The position numbers and the translations under genes are program-made. The notes below the pieces were generated by a model. The model did no database searches. It was not told the DNA's origin and saw only the letters and a list, made by a program, of their open reading frames with translations. 64,000 nt of DNA from Hydractinia symbiolongicarpus (lineage: Eukaryota > Cnidaria > Hydrozoa > Anthoathecata > Hydractiniidae): NCBI RefSeq assembly GCF_029227915.1, contig NC_079875.1, positions 16,549,001 through 16,613,000 on the forward strand, in the 5' to 3' direction. This document shows positions 11,630 to 24,500 of this stretch, piece after piece; positions within the stretch are counted from its first letter, which is position 1; every line of letters begins with the position of its first letter.

Positions 11630-12513
11630 CTACAATTTTACATGGGGTAGTGCCAAATCTTGCCTTCGTTTTGATACTTTCGGCACTAATGACTGTTGTG
11701 AATTGGAAATTGTTACAAATGACAGATCTTCCAGGCTGCTGTTACCTATACTAGCTGGTAAGGAAGATTCCGAATCAGTTATATTGTAATGAACATTGAC
11801 TTTGTCAAGAAACGGTGTAATGTTTTCCTCAAAATCAACATTAGTCTCACTTTCAGCATTAGTAATGCTGATTTTGATATTGTTTGCATTATTTGTAGGG
11901 CATTCTTCAGAATCGCTAACGACATCAGAACGAATGGCGAGACTACTGTACACCTGGGCATCTGTTGTTACCTGTAATTTACCATCTGCTGTGCATGACA
12001 CGGGACGTGGTCTTTCAATTACATTTAAACAGTTTAGATTAGTTCCAGAACTATTCTCACGCGCACTTCTGGACCGTCGCAACCGGTGACTATCTATTGA
12101 GCTATTGCCATTATTTAATAGTTCTCCTATTTTTACTCCTAATATAGGAGAGATTGTTGTTATTGTACTTGTTCGTATTCGGTTCGAGACCTTCGCGTCC
12201 GATAACAATCTATGTATAGGTTTTTTACGAGTTCTGTTTGTGTGTGGCGTTTTGCTTCCTCTAACACTAATAAACGAGTGAAAAACGCTGTCGTTGGAGT
12301 ATTTCTTGTGTGGTTCGCCTAGCTTTTGTGTTTTCGCTTTCCAATTTCGAAAATGACGCTGAATTACTAAGGCAGCTTTAACTTCTTTTAAGCGATCCAT
12401 CGTTGTGGTTTTCATGTCATCCTTTTGTCGTATTGGAAAGGCGGCTTGAAGTTTCTGATCGATAGTCTTTTTCATGTTATCATAGTGCTCCGTATCGGCT
12501 TGGTCCATGTTAC
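11630..12513 (-). CDS. Sodium channel last exon: IQ motif and C-terminal tail
   Basis: Starts [19 protein letters not shown], then the calmodulin-binding IQ motif [15 protein letters not shown], then about 230 residues of low-conservation tail rich in Ser, Thr, Asn and Arg. Stop is TAG at 11630-11632. The tail is longer than in many Nav proteins, and its sequence is not conserved with anything I recognise. Confidence 0.9.
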
Positions 12514-15500
12514 CTGAATAAGAAGAAAAAACACTAGTTAAAACTCATATGCTGCATATTTCGGTTGAATAGGCATTCCATCGTGAATAAATAGCGTGCT
12601 GTATCTATATTAAATTTGCCTGGTAGCCAGGTGGAAAAAGCCTCACTAAATGTCCACTCAACACCGAATAATTTCACCCTCGTTGCTTTTACTGAAGTTT
12701 TTTCAGTTACTTAAAGTGTCTCGAGCATATGCTGAGCAACAATGTTGCTAAGGCTTTACAAAAAGGTTCTAGTTTCCTACCAATCATTGCCAGAGACGAT
12801 AAAGAACTTCCACTGATAAAAATTAAATACTTATAAAATATTATAAAAAGATTGTTTACCTAAAAATCGTTCCAGAAGTGCTTGCAGTACATCAATGCAA
12901 TGAATTTTATCATCATTCCTCATTGGCAAATTCAGATTGTGCACTGCAACCTTATTAGGAAAAGGTATGCCTAAAATGATAGGTTGGGTACTAGCGATTA
13001 GAGACATATCAATGGCCGGTAGAATAAAACAGTAGCTTTGACGGTGTAAAGCTTAAGTGTAATAAGTACAGGCTCGCAGTGAAGTTGGAATTGGAAACAT
13101 TCAAACCCCTCATTGTTCATTGCAGACTGCAATTCAAAAGCTAAAAGTTGCTAATATTTTCAGATTAGTCTCATCAGAGTTTAGGCAAAAAATGAGCACG
13201 AAAATAGGGGTAAATGGCTTTTCCTTTTTCTAAAAAAGGCAGGTATGTGAAAAAAAAATAATAACAAGAATTTCTACGATAATCAACTAAAGAGAATGAT
13301 TAAAGGAAATAATAAAATAAATAAGTGCACCAACCTAATGGTGCACCAAGATTTGCCACTAGATAAGGTAACTTTTCAAACTCGATGTACTGAGTTGCAA
13401 GTGGATCATACAGCTGCCATACTGCATAAAACATTTCTATATCTTCATCTGTAATTCCTATCTCCTCTTGCTCGTGAGCTTGATTAAAATTTTCCAAAAT
13501 AACAGCAATGTACATGTTGACAATGATCAAATAAGTTATCAAGATAAAAGTCACTAAATACACAACCGCAATCCATGGACTGCCGCAGTTGCCATTGGGA
13601 ATGTTTTTATAGTTTGGATCACAATCTGGCGGTTGTACCATTAATGCATCTAAAACCTCATTCCAACCTGCCGAACTGGCTAATCGAAACAAAACTAATA
13701 CGCTATTTCCAAATGTTTCAAAATTAACAACATTGTTTAATGCTCCGTGTTTTCTAACGTAGCCAAAGTTCGACATACCAATTATAGCGTATATAAATAG
13801 GATAAGAAAAAGTAATGCTCCAATGTTGACTAAAGCCGGCAGCGAGATAACTAATGCAACAAGTAGACGGCGAATTCCCTTAGCACTGTTGAAGTAACGT
13901 AAAAGTCGACCAATTCTCAGCACTCGTGCTACTCTTAGTACACTAGGTGTAACTGATAGGATCACATTCATGTATTCAAGAATAATGCCTAAGTTGAAAA
14001 AAGATTTAAGTGATTATTATTCTCATTTGAATTTTGGATTCAAATGGACGTTCACAACAATTAAGTGATTAAAATGCCTTAATCGTGGTAAACTTTGCGC
14101 AGCAGAACAAACTCTATTTATTGCGTCTCTGTTATAAAAATAAGACTGTGTCTGTCTGTAATAGCCCAACTCGATTATATTTTCTTCTTTAAAGGAGGCT
14201 AGAGCTAAAATTTCTCCTAAAAACTATATTCCGTATTTTTTAACATTTTTAGTTGGTTAGAACAAATTATGTGATAAAATAAAGTGTTCTGGTTAACTGA
14301 GAGTTGTATTGTATAGTAATTAAAGTTTACCGTCACGGGTTTTAAAACCACTAGGGAATGTAATTGATTTGTTATAAATTAATGTTATTGTTGTTGTCTA
14401 TTTCGTTGGAAACCCCTTTACTTGCGGTCGTTTTAATCAAATTAATAACAAACCGTTTTTTGATGAGTACAAGGAATGTTTTTTAAAAATATTAAAGTGG
14501 ACACTTGCACGAGTTTAAATAAGTTAATAGTAATATAAACAAAGCAACGATATAAACGTTGTTTGCTCGTATTAGTTATTGTGCGCCAAAGTTAATATAA
14601 ATAATTTAAAAAAGGAAAAGCTTTTGCTTATGTCGTAGTAACTTTATATCAATACAATATTGTACGAACAAAAAGATTTCAAACGTTCTATCAAGTTATC
14701 AATAGCATTGCTTTGTCCCACAAAGAATAGCATGGCGTAGCCGAGCGTAAACGGCGTGGAATTTAAAACAAGCTACTTACCCACGACAGAAAGAATGACG
14801 ATAACAAAGTCAAATAAGTTCCACTTGTCGGTGAAATATTGATGTCGTAATCCAATGATGCGCACAATCATCTCAATGATGAAAATAACAGTAAAGACAA
14901 TGTTTACTATATGCAACATCTTTGTGTATTCTGCAGGCTGTTGATAGTGTTGAAACATCATGATGAAAATGTTTGACAAAATCATAAACATTGTGAACGT
15001 CTCGAATTTTGGACTGATCGTTAAGTCGAATATTTTCGCGTGATAGTAATTCTAAAGGCATAAAACAAAGTTTATATATATATATATCATAACAACGCAC
15101 TTCTGGTTTTCGCATAGTCGGATATTTCTTCCTGACAGAAAATCTGCTTAATCTAAAACAGATTTAGATGGCATTGATTTGGGGTTGCATTATATATCTG
15201 TAAGTCATGTCTATTTATTACAAGATCTTTTTTATTTTTACGTTTCTTATATTGCACTTATTTTGTCATAACTTAGGATCGTAAAATTTTAGCTGTATGT
15301 CATTTTCTCTACTCGATTTTATTGATGAACTGTCTATAAACATAGAATATTAACCCTATAATAACTGTTTTTGAGGGCAACACCTGAGAATATTGACCGA
15401 TGTCAAAGTATTGCCCGAGCTTACGAGGGCAATACGTGATAGAGGTCAATATTCAAAGGCATTGCCCGAAATAAACAGTTATTAATGGATTATTATCCGG

Positions 15501-18500
15501 GTACTGCATTTTGAGACAAAAAAATATAACATTATAAGCAGGATGTAGAAACCATGTCTTTATAGAAACTATTCCCTTATGGAACGTAAATTCGAACTAA
15601 AAATACATATATTTTTTAAATAGAATATCGTGTAAACATTACAGGTTTCATTGTGTAGCTACAACATAGAATTTTTTAAAAGATAAAAGTAAGTTTCTCT
15701 TCTGTTTCGCGTTTTGTTTACTTTTTGCCGTGTTTTTTACATTTAATGGTACCATATTTAAACTTTAAACACGGTTGCTATGGTAGCGGACAATACCGTG
15801 GAATATTGCCCGCTATGACGCAAGTTGTAACTATTCACATTGCGCGATTTTTAAAAATATCGATGCCGCCCTTTTACACGGGTAATGAATCTGTTTTTAA
15901 TATTGAAAAGAGTCGTGTGTAGCTTTAGTTCGTACTCCGTAGAGTAAATTAAATAATTTTTGCTACCAGGCGAAAAAAATGCAAGAAATGATGCGGGAAA
16001 ATTAGAGGCTTAAAATTAATTTATCCACTAGTTGCCTAATAAAAACCCTTTTGTTGATTGAGAATGCCTGTATATTGCTTTAGCGTTTTTTGTATGAGAG
16101 ATATATGCAAAAACGTCGTGGATTTTGCCACAGTTTTGGCCTCACCTAGCGTGAAGTAACAAGTTATGGCTATTTATGACAGTAATGTTTTACCTGTGGG
16201 CGATGTATTATCCTTTTTGGCTTTTTCGTTAAAGCCTTCTTTACGGTTGAGAACCATTGCTTCTGCTCCGTTGTGAGGAACACCTCAATAGTACCCCCAT
16301 CATCGTACTGTTTCTTTAACCGATAAAAATTATCAATGATGACGGAAATGAAGAGATTTAGAATAAAAAAGGCGCCGATTATTATAAAAATAACGAAGTA
16401 AAAGTAAGCAACAAAGTTGTTTTCCCTCACAGGTTGTTCATCAATCTACAAAAAATAAAAAGCAGTAAATACAAGTGGTTTCAACAATATTAAATGAGTT
16501 ATAAGAACGTAAGAACATTCTAGTGCAAAAACAAAAACAAATTATTCAAACGATAAGTCCTTTATTACTGCGAATAGAATTTGCAAAATATATACAACTT
16601 ATGTATGGGGTTACTTATTAAAATTCTATTCTATCTATTATTTCACAATATTGTAGAAAGGTATATGTCTCGTTAGTCTGTGTCGTGTCACGACTTAAAT
16701 GTATCTTTTAGAACAAAACTTAGCTTTTTGTTAAGCTTGTCTCTAATTTTACTTAGCAGGAAAGCATTTTTTGATATACAGCCAAAATGAACTTAAAATT
16801 ATGCAAAGACAAAAATACAATGCATCCATACTTTAGTTGCATCGACAGCATCTCGCATAACTTCAATCCAACCTTCAAATGTGGCGACTTGCAGTAATGG
16901 TAAAAATCCATTCAAAGCGTTATCAAAATTAACATGAGAATTTTTCCAGCTGTACCCACTAACCAAGCAAGCTGTTTTATTTGGAATTATTTTTGCATCT
17001 AATCGATTTCCATTGTGATCAACACATTTGAAGAATTTCCCTCCAAAAAACTGGACGCCCAAGATGCTGAAAATGAGCCAAAACACCAGGCACACAAGCA
17101 GTACATTACCAATGCTTGGAATGGCTTTTAATAAGCTGTTCACTACAATCTAAAATCGAATTATAGCGTATATATTGGCATAAAACGAATAAGTGCAGAT
17201 ACTTTTTATCTGTTTTTTTAATGCACATTGAATAATCTAGAATGTACCACTGATGAAGTTGGTCATAATAGAATTAAAACGGAACGCGTATAAGCATTTA
17301 TTTACTTTTGTTCTTAATTTATTTCCGTATGTTCATTATATCCTTTAAAAATTAAAGGCTTCTTTTTTTCTCGTATATTTGTCGAAAATATAGCATATTA
17401 CAGAATTATGGAACTACTAACTACTGACCCTCATTCCATCCCATCTCGAGACAGCACGTAATGGTCTCAATGCTCTCAATGTGCGAAGGGAACGCAGTGT
17501 TTTTATATTGTTTGCTGAATTTGTGTAAATGTTGATCACGCTGACGATAGATACCTAAAAGTAGTATACATAATCAAAACAAAAGGACATACATATTACC
17601 ATAAAGGTATAATTGAAATCCATTCTTTGTAAAAGCTCTTTTCCTATGATCTATCCCCTTTGAGCACTTTGTTAAATATGCAGATATTAAACACATATTA
17701 AAGGGGTGTTGCTGCTTGTCGCTTAAAACAGTTACCTTCTCATCAAAGGACCAATCTCAATTTGCTTGGAAATTAAAAAATATTATCAGGTTTTTAAGAT
17801 TGTGAAAAGACGTTGAAAGGAAGAACCGAAGGCGTTCCAAAGGTTTAACATAATCAAACGTTACATCTGAAAATATTGAAAACTTCGATGCGCTCACAGC
17901 CACGATGGAAAAAAACAATACTTACCATTACAATAACAAAATCCAAACAATTCCACGGATTTTTGACGTAGGTGTACACACCAAGCCCGATCACTTTCAA
18001 AACAAACTCAAAGAAAAACAGTACACAAAATATTATATTTAAAATATCAAGTGCTTTCACCAAGTTTGGTTTTGTTGAAAGATAAATGTCTTCAAACACC
18101 TAAAAAAAGGAATGATATTAATAATAAATGAAATAGGTCATTTAAAAAAAATATTATAGCGCTGTGACAAGTGTTTCAAAGAGTAAGTATAGAACATAAG
18201 GAGTCCAAACGACAAGTCAGTCTCAACTTAGCATATAGTAGAACTATCAAATTTCAGCGCAGAAGAGGATAACAACAAAAAGCAACAGAACTTAAACATG
18301 TTTCGACTAATGATATCTATTGTTTTAGATTGCATCATTGTCTATGATTTATTCATAAATGTGTTGTTTTAAGTTTCAAAAGCTTGTGATTAAAGTGTTG
18401 TTTGTGATTTATTATTCAAAAGGTACTGGCAACTAACAGCATAGCTGCATTCATTACTTCAACCACCCACCCAACATCTACACTCACAAAGGAATCCTGC

Positions 18501-21500
18501 CTACAGTTAAACACCAATGTCAACTTACCAGTATGAGACTGCTTGCAGCAATCAACACTAAAATTCCATTCTCGAACCATTTGTTTTCAATTAAAGTTTT
18601 AATTTGCATTCGAAACTTTGTCCATGTTTCATTTTTAAATTTTGTTTTTTCGTCTCCAAAAAAGCAACAAGGCAAAGACGGACAAAATGGATCTAGTTTT
18701 CCATAAGCGTCATTATTGTTGTTGTTGTTGTTATTGTTGTTTTTGTTTTCTTTCTTTGGGCTGCTTAATTGTGAATTGCAGGAATACAGAGAGTGTGTTG
18801 GTGATATATTAGCTCGAAATGCACCAAGGCCATTCTCGTTTTTATTTTGAGCAATGCCAAGGTTTACTATTGTGCTTGGAACGGCGTTTCCGTTTTGAAA
18901 TTCAGTACTACCAATCACATCTTTATTTTCCAATGTAGATTTCTGTAGTTCTTCTTCCTGTTTAAGACAATGAGTAATAATTTGATTCGTAAAAGTCCCT
19001 GATGTTTCCAGGGACTTTCACAAACCTAATATTCCGGAGATATGTTAAACTTACCATTGTTGCTTTTGCAGCTCCATTTGATGCTGCAATAGAAGGCATT
19101 TCTAACAAGAAGAAGAAGAAAAATGGACTTATTAAATGAATGTTTTAGAACACAAACACAAGTATTATTTGTATTTTTCCTAATTACTATCTTTGAATTT
19201 CATGTGTCTGCTTATATTCACATTTCACGTAAAAAGTAAAAATATTTGAAATCCTCAGCAACTATTGATAAATTTCTGTCTCTTATTAAAAATGAGATTA
19301 GGCATGTAAAACAAACATGCCCTAAAATATTCCTACCAGAAAAAATAAGAATTATATAATAAGCTAAAAAATATTTTAATAAATTTAGAAGAAGATATCT
19401 ACAAATTAATGCTTTTAAATTTTATTCATTTTATCCAGTTTATTGGTTAATTCCAAGATTCCCTGAAAAAACGTTAAAAGCAACGAAGAGTGTCTTACGA
19501 GAACCTGCATCTGGACCAATTCTTTGCCCCTTAAAGGCATTTTGAAGTCTTGCCAGCTTTCGTGTACTCGATATCCATTTTAGTTTTGATTTCATTGAGT
19601 TTCGCTTTTTCAGTTCCTCTTCCATAGCTTGATCGGCGAAAGAGTTTAAAAGCAAAGCCAAAAACAGATTTAAAACCTGGAAAACAATATTATTTTTGTA
19701 ATTGTTCCTTAACAAAGGAAATGTGAAGATTTGCTTGACATGGACTAAGTGTATCTTGCATTACACTGAGATAAATTTCTATTTGAGTGTTTCGCTTTTC
19801 ATAAAGTGGTAAAAAAATATTCGGCAGTAAAATCAAACAGATTTGTCGTATGAAAGACATTCACTTTTTCACACAGATCCAGTTCAGGCGAGAAGAATTA
19901 TGTGACACCATATGTGACACCACGTTGACCATTTATACTCATTGTAAAATGTGCAAGTGTGCCTCCGATAACCCGAGTTTGTTATAGTGCAGAATCCCGA
20001 AAATGAATTTTAGTAACACAATCAGAAACACTATCAACTTACCAAGAAATTACCAACGATCAAAGCTGGCATAAAGAAGGCAGCAGCCCATGTTCCAGTG
20101 GTTTGCATACAATCGTACAAAGGTTCGATCCACTCACCACACAAAACGCGAAATATGACCATTATAGAGTGACCAAAGTTATTAAAATTCCAGACAGGAA
20201 CCTAAAGAATTAAAATCAATGGTGTTATGCCTGTGTAATATTTAATCCTGCAAAGTTGCATTTTGAGTTCCAAACATTTCATTTGTACATATACATATTG
20301 AGGTAGGTTTAATTTGGGCGGGGTTTGTTTTGGCAATGAGGAAAATTATATTTTTGGCCAGAATTTAATTTGACGCTGACTAAAATTTGAATTTTTTATC
20401 TTTAAACTAAAAACAAAATTAACATTTGTTAAGCCATAGGACATTTTCAGATGTATAAAAACGTAAACATTAAAACAAAAGTATAATAAACTAAACTGCA
20501 TACAAATTACATGCCAAAATATTAGACTTTTCTAACTCATTTCAAGAGAGCTAAATAGCTTTGCAGGTCAACCATTCTTCTGCTAAAAAACAAACTTTTC
20601 ACAAAATCGACATTCGAAACCCCTATTGAATTAACACTAGACCTTCGTACTCAACAAAATATGTCAAAAGATTGCGAACATTAAACATACCTGATTGTCT
20701 TCAAATTTTTCAGGCTTGTAACTATCTCCAAATACATGCGTTCCTACTACAGCAAATACATAAACAATAATGCCGAGAATTAAGGTTAGGTTTCCCAATG
20801 CGTTCAAACTCCTGCCGATGGCTGATAGTAGCAATCGCATTGTGGACCATGATTGAGCCAGTTTTAACACTCGAAACTAAAAAGGAAATAAAAGTTGAAA
20901 TGTATTATTTTTTTTGTTTATTTGTATTGTAGTGAATGACTTTTTACCCTTGAAGATTGTTTTACTCATTAAGAGCAAAACAGTTCTAAAATTTTCCTCA
21001 CAGTTACAAAGCACATAATCTCATCGATGTTTTTAATAAAAGTGATAAAGAAATTATTTATGCAAGCTTAGTGCAGACTAATGTTTTTAAAACAAAGCAA
21101 AAGAATTTGCAGCATAATTGCCACATTGTTACCTTGAAGTATTCAGAAAAATCAAAACTGACAGTATAAAGGCATAAAGGCAAACAAAGAAACAAAGAAA
21201 CAAACAGGTAAACAAATAAACAAAAAAGAAATTAAGATTCCACAGCAATTATAAATTGTATTAGGTTATTCAAAATCCCTACCAGTCGTAACGATCTGAT
21301 TATGGTAAAATCGCCATTATCAGTGGTCGTTGCAATCTCAATGCAGAGATCTATTACACTTAGGATGACGACCAGACCATCAAATATATTCCATTTGCTT
21401 TTCACATATCCAAACGGGGAGAACGCAATTAACTTTAACACCATCTCAACGATAAAAATGCCAGTGAATGTCTGTACCAATAAAATAAAAATAGATATGT

Positions 21501-24500
21501 TAATAGAAATAATTGAGATTAATTTATCAGCAGTACATATTTAGAACGTTTATTAAAGACATTAATAGGCATCTATTAATTATAGCTATAGACAAAGCAA
21601 TCACACAATGTTCTGAAAACGCATATTAAAGAGCTATTTAAAGGAACGGCAAAAGGAGGAAAGACGGCATAAATATCCCGATGCATTTTTTCTTCCTGTT
21701 TTTTAGATCAGTAATGCTGAGATACTTATCCTGTCCATAGAAAATTGCATTGATCCATTGACCAAAGAATATGTCTTGTCTAATATGTCTTGTTTAATCT
21801 TTTATTTTTCTAGTTTAGAATTCTATTAGTACGGTTATGTACCCCTACTTTTAATTTGATCAATGATATCCATACTAAGTAAAGTGTTAGTTCGCCTTTA
21901 GTTTTTATGTTTTCAAAGCAATATAGTTTCCTTGGTGAGACACTGGAAACGTTACTAATACTTTAATGGTTTAAGATTTGACGCCGGCGGAAAATAAGAT
22001 CCGAAGATAGTATGGGTTATTGGCAGTGGCGTAAGAAATGTTAAATTAGCAACAATTTCATGTTGGCATTAAGTAACATGGTTTTAAAAGTAGATGAAAA
22101 AATTAGGATTTAAAATAGTTAACAGTGGCGTGAATGTTACATGACATTCGTCTAAATGCTACATGAAAACAGAAACTAAGGTTATACCAGTTTCCTTGTA
22201 TTTTTCGGACACGTATGAGCACGTAAGACTTTTTCAATAACCTTTTTTAAGTTCTCTTTGCGAAAACAACTTAGAAGTAACTGTACAGCTAAATATTTTT
22301 GGTCAACAGGCTACTTACGTGATTCGATATATCCAAAGCTTGTTTGAATTTTGGATTCATTCGATCATATTCCAGCGCCAAGCATATAGTATTTAATAAA
22401 ATAAACAAAGTCACACCAAGCTCAAACCAAGGACTCATCACAAAGTTATAAACTTTTAATCGAAGCTTCTGTGATGGCTTTAAATCTTCCTTATCAACGT
22501 CTGCAAAGGGTTCTGGGAATTGCGTTTGCGTATCAGCATTTAAACGACTTGATACACGAGAGCTAAGAGACGGCTTTTTGACAGAGAGAGAGTCGTGTTT
22601 CTTTGTTTGTGTTTTAGCTTTATTACTTGCTCTTCTTGTTACAGTTGGTCTTCTCGTTTGATTGCTAGCTGTAGGAACATGCAATGTTCTCCCTACGCTT
22701 CTAACACTTGCAATGTTAAGCTTTCTCGTCAAAGGTGCATTGCCTGCATTGGTTTTGTTTGTTGATATATCATTTCTTAATTTATCTTTCACTCTGTCTA
22801 ATTTTACTCTGTTTATGATACTTGTAAGCTTCTGATTGGCTATTGTTTTCGGTGTATCTGATCCCTTGTTTTGATTTCTAGCTCTTTTAGGATGAAATAC
22901 ACGTCCAAGTGCGATAGTATTACTTGTTGCTTTAGATGTGTTTGAAGTGCTGGATAAAATAATGACGCTTGGACCCTGTTTTACGCATGATAAATTACTT
23001 ATACTGTCTATATTTGGGTCATCAAATAACAACTTCGGTAAAATTCTTTTATGGAGCGAGTAAGAGGATGCAACCTGACGAAGAAATTCATATTGGCTCT
23101 CCTAGAAGTAATAAGAAAATTAAAAATTTCTCCTTCAAAGTATTGCCTTCGTAATTTAATGTACAATAACTTCAAACGATTAATACTCAGATAAATGGTA
23201 GGAAAGTAATAAAACTATCATACGATGTAAGATGAAATGTGTAAATGCCGGAAACCTACCAAGTCCGCGTTATGTGCAGTTTCTTGTTGATAAGATACAG
23301 CCACGACAGCTAGCACCAAGTTAATTAAGTAAAACGAACCAAAGAAGATGACAATCATGAAATAAAACACATACCAGGGGCCCATAGATGAACCAATCTA
23401 AAACATCCATGTATATGTATTATTATTATGATTATTTTAAAAAAAAAAATTCTAAAAGCTGCTTTGTGGCTTCTGATAAAAACAACTTGTATGGAGAACG
23501 TAGAAAGAAAAATGTGATACTTTTATCTTCAGAGTTTTTCTCCGTGATGTTTTTAATTAAGAATACAGGAACCTTCTGCTTTCCTTATTTGGAAACAAAA
23601 ATAGATTGAAAATTGCGACTTTTAAAGTTCCAGATTATAAATAAAACTTCATTTCTTTACACATAGTATTTTAACTTACATGTAAATATACATCCTCCCA
23701 AAAGTCAAGCGTGACTAATTGAAATGACGTCAACAGAGCCCAACCAAAATTGTCATAACTTGTGAAGCCAAAATTGGGATTCTCTCCAACGTCTGGGAGA
23801 CATGTATAATTGGACGGACATACCCTAAAAAATGCAGTAAACAATTGTTATTCTCAAATTAGGCAAAGTTTGGGTGTATTTCGTTTTGTATCACGTTAGT
23901 GTCTAATGAATAAACGAATGAGATATAGGTACTTAAACTTACATTGAACCGGTAACGTTTCCACATATTTGGATTGGTTCGTACCAGTTGGCTAAATAAA
24001 ATATTTAAAAAAATTGTTTATAATGCAAAGTTTTAAAAAATTACCCGTGGAATATCATTTTATTGGATGATGCAGTACTTACATGTTTTTTTTATTTCTT
24101 GCAGCCACGTTTTATTTTCAGAGATTGTCAAGTTGCTTTTGACACATTTGTTATGAAAGTCGCCAGAAAATAGCTGAAGTCCAACAAGTGCAAACACACA
24201 TATAAAAAACGCAGTCAGTATTAACACATCTGATAACATCCGCATGGATTTTAATAACGCATTGACCATGGTTTTTAAACCTACAAGAAAAAGGAGCATT
24301 TTCTTACGGAACAACTTATAATTAACGAGAATATCCAGAAACTAATATTCTTATCCAGTCCCTACAGAGCAAATAAAATAAATAGCATTCTAGTATGGAC
24401 TACTATATTTTTATTCTTATTTTATTTATATTTTTATATTTTTATTTATTTTTGTATTTCAGTTTTTTTCTATATGATAAGGATCTGTGTGAAGGCTTGA

